Source: Collinsella sp. | Lineage (GTDB): Bacteria; Actinomycetota; Coriobacteriia; Coriobacteriales; Coriobacteriaceae | DNA: 64,000 nt | Direction: 5' to 3' | NCBI GenBank assembly: GCA_019414205.1 | Contig: DXML01000011.1 | Coordinates: forward strand, 1-64,000 | Part shown: in pieces, positions 8,407 through 17,160 of the stretch | How the letters are laid out: each line of letters begins with the position of its first letter | Position numbering within the stretch: position 1 is the first letter of the stretch | The notes under the pieces: model-generated | Told to the model about the DNA's origin: nothing | Databases searched by the model: none | What the model saw: the letters and a program-made list of their open reading frames with translations, nothing else | Translations under genes and position numbers: made by a program

Positions 8407-9648
8407 TTAGAGGTCCTCGCGCCAGAAGGGCATGCTCATGCAGCGCGGGCCGCCGCGGCCGCGGGAGAGCTCGGCGGAGGGCACGACGAGAAGGTCCAGG
8501 CCCTCCTTGTACAGCACGTCGTTGGTGACGGTGTTGCGGGCGTAGACGCAGATCTTGCCGGGCTCGACGCACAGGGTGTTGGAGCCGTCGTTCCACTGCT
8601 CGCGGGAGGCCGCGATCGGGTCGCCGCCGCCGCAGGGGATCAGCTTGACCTGGTCGACGCCGGTGGCGTCCTCCAGGACGTGCTCGAGGGTGTCCTCGAT
8701 CAGGCGGATGTTCACGTCGCCCGGGTTCTTGCCGGCGGTCAGCTCGTAGACGCGCAGGGTGCCCATGATGGCGGGGTGGATCGTGAACTTATCGACGTCG
8801 ATCTGGGTGAAGACCGTGTCGAGGTGCATGAAGGCGCGCGAGACGGGGATGTCGAAGGCCAGGATGCGCTCGACCTTGGAGTCGGAGTTCCAGAAGATGT
8901 TCTGGGCCATGACGTCGATGGCGGCCGCCTGGGTGCGCTGGGAGATGCCGACGGCGAGGGTCTTCTCGTTGATGTTCAGCACGTCGCCGCCCTCGGTGTG
9001 GAACTGGCAGTCGCGGCGGAAGTACAGGGAGACGTCCTTGTAGTCGGGGTGGTACTTGAAGACGTACTTGCCGTACAGGGTCTCGCGGTTGCGGGTGACC
9101 GAGTACATGCGGTTGAGGTTGACGCCCTCGCCGACGACCGCGAACGGGTCGCGGGTGAAGTAGAGGTTGGGCATCGGGTCGATGATCAGGTCGGACTCGG
9201 ACTCGGAGTTGACCAGGGAGTCGAGGGTCGTGGACGCCGTGAGGGGCATGTCGATCTCGGCCTTGGTCATGCCGGCCATGGTCTTCTTGACGAACTCGAG
9301 GTTGTCCTCGATGGAGTCCAGCTTCTCGCGGACGATCTGCGGCATGTGCTGGCCGCGGATGCCTGCCTCGGCGATGTACTGGTCGGTGAACTCGGCGCGG
9401 GCGCCGGGGACCTGGTCGAACACCTCGGCGACGAGGTTCTCGAGGTAGAGGACCTCCACGCCCTGGTCCCTCAGGATCTGGGCGAAGGTGTCGTGCTCCT
9501 GCTGCGCGACCTCCAGGAACGGGACGTCGTCGAACAGGAGTCGCTCGAGCTCGTCGGGCGGCAGGTTGAGGAGCTCGTCGCCGGGACGGTGCAGGCAGAC
9601 CTTCCTGAGCTTGCCGATCTCGGAAGGCACGTGCAGACCTTTCGTCAT
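8407..9648 (-). CDS. arcA: Arginine deiminase, copy 1
   Basis: The enzyme hydrolyses arginine to citrulline and ammonia, the first step of arginine fermentation. It is 413 residues, full length. Family motifs are present: 'YFTRDPFAVVG', 'FHTEGGDVLNI', 'MHLDTVFTQID' with the catalytic His, and the C-terminal 'GGPRCMSMPFWREDL' with the nucleophile Cys. Codons end almost only in G or C, a stronger bias than in neighbours, which suggests high expression. The ATG follows an AGGAGG site. The DNA appears identical to copy 2 at 11497-12738, including about 24 bases upstream of the start, but the stop codons differ (TAA here, TAG there). Confidence 0.97.
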   Translation of the reverse strand: MTKGLHVPSEIGKLRKVCLHRPGDELLNLPPDELERLLFDDVPFLEVAQQEHDTFAQILRDQGVEVLYLENLVAEVFDQVPGARAEFTDQYIAEAGIRGQHMPQIVREKLDSIEDNLEFVKKTMAGMTKAEIDMPLTASTTLDSLVNSESESDLIIDPMPNLYFTRDPFAVVGEGVNLNRMYSVTRNRETLYGKYVFKYHPDYKDVSLYFRRDCQFHTEGGDVLNINEKTLAVGISQRTQAAAIDVMAQNIFWNSDSKVERILAFDIPVSRAFMHLDTVFTQIDVDKFTIHPAIMGTLRVYELTAGKNPGDVNIRLIEDTLEHVLEDATGVDQVKLIPCGGGDPIAASREQWNDGSNTLCVEPGKICVYARNTVTNDVLYKEGLDLLVVPSAELSRGRGGPRCMSMPFWREDL

Positions 9649-9730
9649 GGCCTCCTACCTTTCTTTCGGGCCCTTGTCAGGGCCGATTCGTTAGCGCCCC
9701 TCCGTGTGAGGCGTTATTGCTGACGACATA

Positions 9731-9796
9731 TTTATATCCAAAATCAGCCCATACTTCCACCTTGCCCCCGAACGGTTTTTTATAGGGGGTGAACGG
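9731..9796 (-). promoter_or_regulatory. arcA copy 1 promoter with paired CCGTTC operator
   Basis: On the minus strand, two direct CCGTTC boxes (plus-strand GAACGG at 9770-9775 and 9791-9796) are 21 bases apart. A TATAAA -10-like box lies at 9731-9736, 34 bases from the nearer CCGTTC box. The same boxes, period and distance recur before arcA copy 2 although the surrounding sequence differs. The position fits an activator site next to the -35 region. The regulator is not identified. Confidence 0.55.
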
Positions 9797-10011
9797 CATA
9801 CACATATACTTCACGCATGGCACACTTCATCTTAATAAAGCGTATTTACGTGCTTAAACGCGTTTTCAATCCTAAAATCAAATGGAACTTACCTTTGTTA
9901 AACCATCCTCAAATTGCATATTTCCACTAAAGCTATGAATAGAATTAGCGGTTCATACCGCGTCTCAACCATTTTCATTTTTATTCAGAAAAAAGTTTGT
10001 CCTATTCATTT

Positions 10012-10058
10012 CTGGTAAATAAATTACCGTTTACCAGACGCTTGATACCGTTCACCGG
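10012..10058 (+). promoter_or_regulatory. Distal operator, ACCGTTTACC / ACCGTTCACC pair
   Basis: ACCGTTTACCAG and ACCGTTCACCGG start 21 bases apart on the plus strand. They match the CCGTTC boxes near the arcA promoters but lie about 250 bases further upstream and in the opposite orientation. A distal operator for looping, or one for another start site, is possible; this is inference. Confidence 0.4.
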
Positions 10059-10133
10059 AAACTCAGTATAAGGCCCAGCGGATACCGGCTCGCTTTACGG
10101 CCCCATTTGTAACAACTTGACTTCTCGGTATAG

Positions 10134-10173
10134 AAAAACGGGCCCGCTTCCCCTAGAGGAACGGGTCCGTTTT
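10134..10173 (-). terminator. Intrinsic terminator of the arc-linked aminotransferase
   Basis: AACGGGCCCG pairs with CGGGTCCGTT. Runs of A on one side and T on the other make it a likely two-way terminator. It follows the aminotransferase stop at 10223 on the minus strand. Confidence 0.75.
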
Positions 10174-10222
10174 CGATTATCTTCGGCCAATTTAGATAAG
10201 GCCCTCGAAGATCATCGGAATC

Positions 10223-11347
10223 CTAGCGATCAAACTCCGCCAGCGCCTCGCCCAAAAGCCTCAGGCCCTCGCGCAGAACGTCCTCGCTCGCGCAGTAGCC
10301 CAGGCGTGCGCCACAGGGAAGCTCAAAGCGGCTGCCGGGTACCAGCAGCACTCCCCTCTCGGACAGCAGACGCTTGCAGAACTCCTCGTCGTCCTCGGGA
10401 ATATCCAGCTGGATTAACGAGGTAGACACGCCCTGTGGGGCTGTCCAGGAAACACGATGCTGCGTATCGATCCAAGCCTGCGCGATATCGCGGTTGCCAA
10501 ACACGATCTTGCGATTGCGCTCGAGGATCTTGTCCTTGTGCTCAAGCACATAGGTCGCCAGGGCGTCGTTGAACACACCGCCGCAGATCATGGTGTAATC
10601 GCGATAGGTGCGGATTCGGTTGGATATCTCTTCGTCTGCCACGACCCAGCCCACGCGTGCCGCAGGCGTCGAATAGGTCTTCGACAACGAGTTGGTGACA
10701 ATGGCCCTCTCGTACACGTCAGCCATCGACATAAAGGCCTCGGTGTTCTCAAGCGGCAGGTACACCTCGTCGCACAGCACATAGGCGCCCACCGAGCGGG
10801 CGATCTCGGCAATCTGGCCGAGCATATCGGCATCGAGCACCGTACCGATGGGGTTCGATGCGTTGTTGATGCAGATGAGCTTCGTGTTGGGACGAACGAG
10901 GCGCTTGAGCTGTTCGATATCGGGTTTCCATCCGAGCCCCTCGCGAAGCTCCCAATACTCGACCTCGGCGCCGAGCGTACGTGGGATCTCATAGAGCGGC
11001 GCATAGGTAGGCCACTCGGCGATAACGTGGTCGCCGGGCTCGACCACGGCCATGATGGCGTTGAGGTTCGCACCCGTGCAGCCATTGGTCTGCAGAATGT
11101 GGTCGGGATTGACCTCGCGACGATACAGCTTGGCAACCTCGGCCTTAAACTCCGGCGAGCCCTCGATCCAACCGTAGTTCATCTTCTCGCGGTCCAGGCG
11201 CTCGTAGAACGTGGCGCCGTCCTGCTCATCGAGCGCGCGCAGCTCGCCCATGGTGAGCGACGAGATCGTCGACTGGGCGATGTCCCACGTGGCACTCTTC
11301 TCCCAAACGTTGAGCCATTCCTCAACGCCAATCGTCTTGATGTCCAT
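10223..11347 (-). CDS. PLP-dependent class I/II aminotransferase in arginine cluster
   Basis: This fold-type I aminotransferase is about 374 residues. Visible features are 'YGWIEGSPEFKAEVAKLY', 'QTNGCTGANL', 'NNASNPIGTVLD', 'CDEVYLPLE' and the PLP-lysine segment 'NSLSKTYSTPAARVGW'. The ATG at 11347 has an AAGGAG site; an 18-codon upstream extension is unlikely. It lies between two identical arcA genes on the same strand, so a substrate tied to arginine, citrulline or ornithine is plausible. Relatives near arginine genes are sometimes annotated as capreomycidine-synthase-like, but the sequence alone does not set the reaction. Confidence 0.8.
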   Translation of the reverse strand: MDIKTIGVEEWLNVWEKSATWDIAQSTISSLTMGELRALDEQDGATFYERLDREKMNYGWIEGSPEFKAEVAKLYRREVNPDHILQTNGCTGANLNAIMAVVEPGDHVIAEWPTYAPLYEIPRTLGAEVEYWELREGLGWKPDIEQLKRLVRPNTKLICINNASNPIGTVLDADMLGQIAEIARSVGAYVLCDEVYLPLENTEAFMSMADVYERAIVTNSLSKTYSTPAARVGWVVADEEISNRIRTYRDYTMICGGVFNDALATYVLEHKDKILERNRKIVFGNRDIAQAWIDTQHRVSWTAPQGVSTSLIQLDIPEDDEEFCKRLLSERGVLLVPGSRFELPCGARLGYCASEDVLREGLRLLGEALAEFDR

Positions 11348-11406
11348 GGCCAAGCTCCTTACAAAAGCAGTCATCCAATCGTGTTGACGTCCCTCATACA
11401 AGATTA

Positions 11407-11433
11407 GGGCGGTGCGAAAACCCGCACCGCCCC
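11407..11433 (-). other. Intercistronic hairpin between arcA copy 2 and aminotransferase
   Basis: GGGCGGTGCG pairs with CGCACCGCCC. No T tract follows, so partial readthrough into the aminotransferase gene is likely. A comparable ACCGCACCGG hairpin follows arcA copy 1 (about 8370-8395). Confidence 0.5.
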
Positions 11434-11496
11434 AATGGGAGACATCTAATGGCAGCTAGATGTATGTATCAAGACCTGTACGGGTCCTTGAAGACC

Positions 11497-12738
11497 CTAG
11501 AGGTCCTCGCGCCAGAAGGGCATGCTCATGCAGCGCGGGCCGCCGCGGCCGCGGGAGAGCTCGGCGGAGGGCACGACGAGAAGGTCCAGGCCCTCCTTGT
11601 ACAGCACGTCGTTGGTGACGGTGTTGCGGGCGTAGACGCAGATCTTGCCGGGCTCGACGCACAGGGTGTTGGAGCCGTCGTTCCACTGCTCGCGGGAGGC
11701 CGCGATCGGGTCGCCGCCGCCGCAGGGGATCAGCTTGACCTGGTCGACGCCGGTGGCGTCCTCCAGGACGTGCTCGAGGGTGTCCTCGATCAGGCGGATG
11801 TTCACGTCGCCCGGGTTCTTGCCGGCGGTCAGCTCGTAGACGCGCAGGGTGCCCATGATGGCGGGGTGGATCGTGAACTTATCGACGTCGATCTGGGTGA
11901 AGACCGTGTCGAGGTGCATGAAGGCGCGCGAGACGGGGATGTCGAAGGCCAGGATGCGCTCGACCTTGGAGTCGGAGTTCCAGAAGATGTTCTGGGCCAT
12001 GACGTCGATGGCGGCCGCCTGGGTGCGCTGGGAGATGCCGACGGCGAGGGTCTTCTCGTTGATGTTCAGCACGTCGCCGCCCTCGGTGTGGAACTGGCAG
12101 TCGCGGCGGAAGTACAGGGAGACGTCCTTGTAGTCGGGGTGGTACTTGAAGACGTACTTGCCGTACAGGGTCTCGCGGTTGCGGGTGACCGAGTACATGC
12201 GGTTGAGGTTGACGCCCTCGCCGACGACCGCGAACGGGTCGCGGGTGAAGTAGAGGTTGGGCATCGGGTCGATGATCAGGTCGGACTCGGACTCGGAGTT
12301 GACCAGGGAGTCGAGGGTCGTGGACGCCGTGAGGGGCATGTCGATCTCGGCCTTGGTCATGCCGGCCATGGTCTTCTTGACGAACTCGAGGTTGTCCTCG
12401 ATGGAGTCCAGCTTCTCGCGGACGATCTGCGGCATGTGCTGGCCGCGGATGCCTGCCTCGGCGATGTACTGGTCGGTGAACTCGGCGCGGGCGCCGGGGA
12501 CCTGGTCGAACACCTCGGCGACGAGGTTCTCGAGGTAGAGGACCTCCACGCCCTGGTCCCTCAGGATCTGGGCGAAGGTGTCGTGCTCCTGCTGCGCGAC
12601 CTCCAGGAACGGGACGTCGTCGAACAGGAGTCGCTCGAGCTCGTCGGGCGGCAGGTTGAGGAGCTCGTCGCCGGGACGGTGCAGGCAGACCTTCCTGAGC
12701 TTGCCGATCTCGGAAGGCACGTGCAGACCTTTCGTCAT
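11497..12738 (-). CDS. arcA: Arginine deiminase, copy 2
   Basis: This is a second full-length arginine deiminase with the same 413-residue protein as copy 1 and all catalytic motifs intact. Identity with copy 1 appears to start inside the stop codon (TAG here) and to end about 24 bases before the start codon. Beyond that the promoter region resembles copy 1 but is clearly diverged. The two copies are direct repeats 3,090 bases apart, separated by the aminotransferase. Identical bodies with diverged flanks point to recent gene conversion, or to strong selection for dosage. Confidence 0.96.
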   Translation of the reverse strand: MTKGLHVPSEIGKLRKVCLHRPGDELLNLPPDELERLLFDDVPFLEVAQQEHDTFAQILRDQGVEVLYLENLVAEVFDQVPGARAEFTDQYIAEAGIRGQHMPQIVREKLDSIEDNLEFVKKTMAGMTKAEIDMPLTASTTLDSLVNSESESDLIIDPMPNLYFTRDPFAVVGEGVNLNRMYSVTRNRETLYGKYVFKYHPDYKDVSLYFRRDCQFHTEGGDVLNINEKTLAVGISQRTQAAAIDVMAQNIFWNSDSKVERILAFDIPVSRAFMHLDTVFTQIDVDKFTIHPAIMGTLRVYELTAGKNPGDVNIRLIEDTLEHVLEDATGVDQVKLIPCGGGDPIAASREQWNDGSNTLCVEPGKICVYARNTVTNDVLYKEGLDLLVVPSAELSRGRGGPRCMSMPFWREDL

Positions 12739-12820
12739 GGCCTCCTACCTTTCTTTCGGGCCTTACTGGCCGAATGTATCAGCGCCCCTCCATATGGGAC
12801 GCTGCTTGCTGACAGCTCTA

Positions 12821-12886
12821 GTTATATCCAAAAATCACCCGCAATTCCACCTCGCCCCCGAACGGTCAACAAAGTGCGATGAACGG
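12821..12886 (-). promoter_or_regulatory. arcA copy 2 promoter with paired CCGTTC operator
   Basis: Minus-strand CCGTTC boxes (plus-strand GAACGG at 12860-12865 and 12881-12886) are 21 bases apart. The -10-like TATAAC at 12821-12826 lies 34 bases from the nearer box. All three distances equal those before copy 1. Confidence 0.55.
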
Positions 12887-13295
12887 TATATCGCATGTGA
12901 TTCCCCCATGATGCACTTCGGCGCTCTAAAGTACCTTTTCAAAGGTAAACGCTCTTTTTCCTATAAATTATCCCCTATCGCATCTATAAATCCATGATTC
13001 AGAATTGCATAGGTAAAACGGTTTTATGTATATAAATGAAGCTAGCCCACGTTTTGGACCGAATTCGATGATATTCAGCTTGCCATCATTCTTATTCACG
13101 CATCCTTATCAGTTGAGTGAGAATATTGAACGCTAGCAATAGTGTCGCGAGCGTTCGTTCTATGGCCGGGCATCGTAAGAAGTAGGTAAAGATACCGTTC
13201 GCGCGATACGTCCGTGCCAGCGGGCGACTAAATTGAGACAATAGTAAATAGAGTTGGGCTATCGTCCCCTGCGGGGACTGAACGGACAGATGCAT
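12887..13295. other. Intergenic region between arcA copy 2 and ppk
   Basis: These divergent genes share about 400 bases with no gene in it. It is AT-rich near arcA. One more ATACCGTTCG box lies near 13192 on the plus strand. The ppk promoter should be here, but I could not place it with confidence. Confidence 0.4.
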
Positions 13296-15698
13296 ATGCC
13301 GAGCAAAATCGAAAAGAAGCAAAAGGCCGCCAAGTTGCGCAAGCCGCCACGTGATTTTTCGTATACGCAAAACCGAGAGCTTAGCTGGCTGCGCTTTGAC
13401 AACCGCGTACTTGACGAGGCATTCGACGAGACCGTTCCGCTGTTTGAGCGCCTAAAGTTCGTGTCGATCTTCGAGTCCAACCTCGACGAGTTTCTCATGG
13501 TGCGCGTGGGCGGCCTGTCCGACCTGGCAGAGCTCAAAAAACAGCCTGTCGACAACAAGAGCAATATGACCGCCTCCGAACAGGTCGATGCCGTCATGGC
13601 CGAAATGCCCGGGCTCCTTACCCGATGGGAGTCCATCTTTAAGAGCATCGAGGGCAAGCTCGACGCCCTGGGCGTTCACCGCGCCCGCATCGATTCGCTT
13701 ACGCCCGAGGAGCGCACCTTTGTAACCCGCTACTTCCAGGCCTACGTGTCGCCGGTCATCTCGCCGTTGGTCATTGACCCGCGCCATCCCTTCCCCAACC
13801 TGCGCAACGGTGCACTCTACCTGGCTTGTGGCCTGGACGGCGTCACCGACGAAGAGAGTCTGCTGGGCCTTATCGAGATCCCCGCCTCGATGAACCGCGT
13901 GGTCGAGATCCCCTCGCCCACCGGCACCTACTCCTACATTCTGCTCGAGGACGTCATCCTCGCCTGCCTGGACAGCTGCTTTGGCTCCTATAAGCCGCTC
14001 GACCGCGCGCTCATCCGCGTCACCCGCAACGCCGACATCGATCCGGACGGCGAGGGCGTCGAGGAGGAAGAGGACTACCGCCAGCACATGAAGCGCATCC
14101 TCAAGAAGCGCCTGCGTCTGCAGCCGGTAGTGCTCGCGGTCTCGGGGTCGCTCGAGAAGGCGACGCTCAAGACCATCCGCAAGGCTCTCGAGCTTTCTCG
14201 CCGCTCGGTCTTTACCTGCGATATCCCGCTCGACCTGGGCTACGTCTTCGGCATTGAGGGCAAGATTCCCGAGCATCTACGCAACGAGCTGCTCTTTACG
14301 CCGTTTAAGCCGCAGCCCAACCCCACCATCGACATGTCCCGTTCCATCCGCGAGCAGGTGCTGCAACACGACAAGCTGCTCTTTTACCCTTACGAGGCCA
14401 TGAATCCGTTCTTGGACCTGGTGCACGAAGCAGCCTACGACCCCGAGTGCATCTCGCTGCGCATCACGCTCTACCGCGTGGCCAAGCAGAGCCGCCTGTG
14501 CGAGTCGCTGATCGATGCCGCCGAGAACGGCAAAGAGGTCACGGTGCTCATGGAGCTCCGCGCGCGCTTTGACGAGCAGAACAACATCGAGTGGGCCGAG
14601 CGCCTGGAAGAGGCCGGCTGCACCGTCATCTACGGCTCCGAGGGCTTTAAGTGCCACTCCAAGATCTGCCAGCTCACCTATCGCGAGGGCATGGCGCTAA
14701 CGCGCCTGACGCTGCTGGGCACCGGCAACTTTAACGAGAAGACGGCCAAACTCTACAGCGACTTTATGCTCATGACCGCTCACCCCGGCATCGGCGAGGA
14801 CGCCAACCTGTTCTTCCGCAACCTGTCGCTGGGCAACCTGCGCGGCGATTACCGCTTCCTGGGTGTGGCGCCCGTCGGACTGAAACCGCTCATCATGCGC
14901 GGGCTTGACCGCGAGATCCAGCGCGCCCTCGCCGGCGAGCCCGCCCGCGTGTTCTTTAAACTCAACTCGCTCACCGACCGCGAGGTCATCGACAAGATCG
15001 CCGAGGCATCGTGCGCAGGAGTCCGCGTGGACATGATCATCCGCGGCATCTCGTGCCTCAAGCCGGGCGTTCCTGGCAAGACCGAGAACGTGCATGTCCG
15101 TTCTATCGTCGGACGCTTTTTGGAGCATGCGCGCGTTTACGCCTTTGGCGTGGACTCGGACATGATCTATCTGAGCTCGGCCGACATGATGACACGCAAC
15201 ACCGAGCACCGCGTGGAGATCGCCTTCCCCGTGCTCGACCCCACCTGCCGCGCCCTGGTGCACGAGTACATGAGCATGCAGCTGCGCGACAACGTGAAGG
15301 CCCGCAGCCTCACGAGCGACGGCACCTGGGTCCCCGTGGAGCGCGCAGAGGGTGAGAAACCCTTCAACTCGCAGGAAGCCCTGCTGGAGCGTGCCTACCG
15401 CAACGCCGAGGCCGCGCCCGAGCCCGTCATTGAGGCAAAGCCCGCACCTGCTCCTAAGCCGCAGCCGGCCACACCCGAGGTTCAGAAGGTCCAGGCGACC
15501 GTCATTGAGCCCGAGCCCGCACCTGCACCTCAGCCCGAGCCGCAGGCAGCTAAGCCCGCACCCGAGACGAGCGCCCGTCGCGATAAGCCCGCCGGCAAGA
15601 CCAAGGCCATCGAGCGCCATCGCCCCGGTCGTGTGCGCATGGGCCTGGGCCTGATCGGCCTGGGTCTTAAGACGCTCATTACCGGCAAGACGAAATAG
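13296..15698 (+). CDS. ppk: Polyphosphate kinase with Pro/Ala-rich C-terminal tail
   Basis: Ppk1 makes polyphosphate from ATP reversibly. The core begins with 'RELSWLRFDNRVLDEA'. 'GFKCHSKICQL' holds the likely phosphorylated His, and 'GRFLEHARVYAFG' is the second phospholipase-D-like site. The core ends near residue 690; then follows a tail of about 100 residues rich in Pro, Ala, Lys and Glu, ending in a basic 'RHRPGRVRMG' and a short hydrophobic 'LGLIGLGLKTLI' stretch. Such a tail is not usual in Ppk1. Possible starts are TTG 13254, ATG 13290 and ATG 13296; the last has the best-spaced purine site. A terminator follows. Confidence 0.93.
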   Translation: MPSKIEKKQKAAKLRKPPRDFSYTQNRELSWLRFDNRVLDEAFDETVPLFERLKFVSIFESNLDEFLMVRVGGLSDLAELKKQPVDNKSNMTASEQVDAVMAEMPGLLTRWESIFKSIEGKLDALGVHRARIDSLTPEERTFVTRYFQAYVSPVISPLVIDPRHPFPNLRNGALYLACGLDGVTDEESLLGLIEIPASMNRVVEIPSPTGTYSYILLEDVILACLDSCFGSYKPLDRALIRVTRNADIDPDGEGVEEEEDYRQHMKRILKKRLRLQPVVLAVSGSLEKATLKTIRKALELSRRSVFTCDIPLDLGYVFGIEGKIPEHLRNELLFTPFKPQPNPTIDMSRSIREQVLQHDKLLFYPYEAMNPFLDLVHEAAYDPECISLRITLYRVAKQSRLCESLIDAAENGKEVTVLMELRARFDEQNNIEWAERLEEAGCTVIYGSEGFKCHSKICQLTYREGMALTRLTLLGTGNFNEKTAKLYSDFMLMTAHPGIGEDANLFFRNLSLGNLRGDYRFLGVAPVGLKPLIMRGLDREIQRALAGEPARVFFKLNSLTDREVIDKIAEASCAGVRVDMIIRGISCLKPGVPGKTENVHVRSIVGRFLEHARVYAFGVDSDMIYLSSADMMTRNTEHRVEIAFPVLDPTCRALVHEYMSMQLRDNVKARSLTSDGTWVPVERAEGEKPFNSQEALLERAYRNAEAAPEPVIEAKPAPAPKPQPATPEVQKVQATVIEPEPAPAPQPEPQAAKPAPETSARRDKPAGKTKAIERHRPGRVRMGLGLIGLGLKTLITGKTK

Positions 15699-15722
15699 TC
15701 GTTTGTAGAAGCAGTTTGTAGA

Positions 15723-15766
15723 AGCGCCCCGCATTTGAGGAAAGCCTCGGATGCGGGGCGCTTTTC
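15723..15766 (+). terminator. Intrinsic terminator of ppk
   Basis: AGCGCCCCGCAT pairs with ATGCGGGGCGCT and is followed by TTTT, 25 bases after the ppk stop. Confidence 0.85.
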
Positions 15767-15811
15767 CCTGCTACCATGGTGCGAGCAACAACACGAATGA
15801 CAGGCAGGGAT

Positions 15812-17125
15812 ATGAAGCTCACTATAGAATCGATGACCTACGGCGCCGACGGGCTGGCGCACGCCGACAACGGCAAGGCCGTCTTTGTGCAGGGCGCCGT
15901 GGCAGGCGACACCGTCGAGGCCGAGGTCGTACAGGACGGCAAGTCGTTCATGCGCGCCCGCACGACCGAGATTCTGGAGCCGAGCCCCGATCGCATTCAG
16001 CCCCCCTGCCCCTTCGTTGGCATCTGCGGCGGTTGTTCGTGGGGCAATCTCTCACGCACGGCACAGCTCGCCGCCAAGGAGCAAAACCTGCGCTCCACGC
16101 TCGAGCGCATCGGCAAGTTCGCTCCTGAGCAGGTCGATGAGTTGGTACAGCCCATCTGCCACACCAAGGACGACTGGGGCTACCGCAATAAAATCGAGCT
16201 CGAACCGACCGTCGTCAACGGTCGCGTGCGCCTTGGCATGCACGGTGTCGACCCCAGCAAAATCGTGACCGTCGATGCGTGCCCGCTGTTCGATAAGCGC
16301 TTCCCGAAGGCGCTCAAATCGGTCGTCGGCGCACTCAACTATCTAAGCGGCAGCCATGACTTGGGACTCGAACGCGTGGGCATTCGTGCATCGCGCCGTA
16401 CCAAGGCACTCGAGGTCGCACTCTGGACGCCTACAGGCTCTTTTCCGCGCTCGCAGGTCTCCCGCGTGCTGGCGGACGCCGCTCATCCCACGAGCATCGT
16501 GCGCGTGATGAGCAAGGGCGAAAAGAAGGCCCGCCGTGTCTCCAAGGTCGAAATGCTCGCCGGAGAGGGCTCATGGACCGAGAATATCGCCGAGGGTCAG
16601 ATGCGCTTGTCTGCCCCGTCTTTTTTCCAGGTCAACACCAAGGGTGCCGAGATTTTGATCGAGCTTGTCATGGAAGCGCTCGACCCGCAAGAAGACGAGC
16701 TTGCCGTGGACCTGTACTGCGGCGCCGGAACCTTTACCCTGCCGCTCGCCCGCCGCTGCGACTTCGTCGCCGCCGTCGAGGCCTACGGCCCGGCCGTGCG
16801 CGACCTGCGCCGTAACCTGGAGATCAACAAGCTTGATAACGTCGACGTCATTGGCGGAGACGCGGTGCGTGAGTTCCCCGACCAGGATGCCGACGTCCTG
16901 GTGGTCGACCCGCCGCGCGCAGGCCTCGCCCCCGAGGCGATCGACCTTATCGCCAGCACGAGTGCTCGCGATGTCGCCTACGTGAGCTGCGACCCGGCCA
17001 CCCTGGCGCGCGATCTCAAACGCTTTGTCGAAGAAGGCACCTTCTCCCCCGTCAAGATCACGCCAGTCGACCTGTTCCCGCAAACCTTCCACTGCGAGAC
17101 CGTCGTCCACCTTAGGCGTAACTAG
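15812..17125 (+). CDS. rlmD: 23S rRNA (uracil-C5)-methyltransferase, RlmD/RlmCD family
   Basis: This SAM-dependent methyltransferase of about 437 residues modifies a uracil in 23S rRNA. An N-terminal TRAM domain (residues 1-55) is followed by an iron-sulphur site with Cys residues in 'CPFVGICGGCSW' and a later 'DACPLF'. The catalytic domain has 'VDLYCGAGTFTLPLAR' for SAM, 'VVDPPRAGL', and 'AYVSCDPATLARDL' with the catalytic Cys. The start at 15812 has an AGGGA purine site close ahead, and two upstream ATGs lack one. It stands alone after the ppk terminator. RlmD and the double-site RlmCD cannot be told apart here. Confidence 0.9.
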   Translation: MKLTIESMTYGADGLAHADNGKAVFVQGAVAGDTVEAEVVQDGKSFMRARTTEILEPSPDRIQPPCPFVGICGGCSWGNLSRTAQLAAKEQNLRSTLERIGKFAPEQVDELVQPICHTKDDWGYRNKIELEPTVVNGRVRLGMHGVDPSKIVTVDACPLFDKRFPKALKSVVGALNYLSGSHDLGLERVGIRASRRTKALEVALWTPTGSFPRSQVSRVLADAAHPTSIVRVMSKGEKKARRVSKVEMLAGEGSWTENIAEGQMRLSAPSFFQVNTKGAEILIELVMEALDPQEDELAVDLYCGAGTFTLPLARRCDFVAAVEAYGPAVRDLRRNLEINKLDNVDVIGGDAVREFPDQDADVLVVDPPRAGLAPEAIDLIASTSARDVAYVSCDPATLARDLKRFVEEGTFSPVKITPVDLFPQTFHCETVVHLRRN

Positions 17126-17160
17126 ACCGTTTGCCCAAGACCACGCCCGATGATTTTTCT

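Larger units (their letters stand above)
9797..10222. other. AT-rich intergenic region upstream of arcA copy 1
   Basis: No gene is seen. The region is clearly richer in A and T than its surroundings. It holds a plus-strand pair of ACCGTT boxes at 10026 and 10047, again 21 bases apart, inside or beside a CTGGTAAA...TTTACCAG dyad (about 10012-10037). The last part holds the aminotransferase terminator. Confidence 0.5.

Noticed and set aside
7300..9723. A very long plus-strand open frame (about 800 codons) opposite arcB and arcA copy 1
   Set aside because: It is the complement of two genes with near-total G/C third positions, which removes stops on the other strand. The predicted protein is low-complexity in Val, Gly, Asp and Leu, and a copy appears opposite arcA copy 2.
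9770..9796. Classical ARG boxes (ArgR) before arcA
   Set aside because: The 21-base period fits two adjacent ARG boxes, but the sequence is CCGTTC-based and lacks the AT-rich palindrome of ARG boxes.
11449..12882. Plus-strand open frame opposite arcA copy 2
   Set aside because: Same reason; it repeats the artefact seen opposite copy 1.
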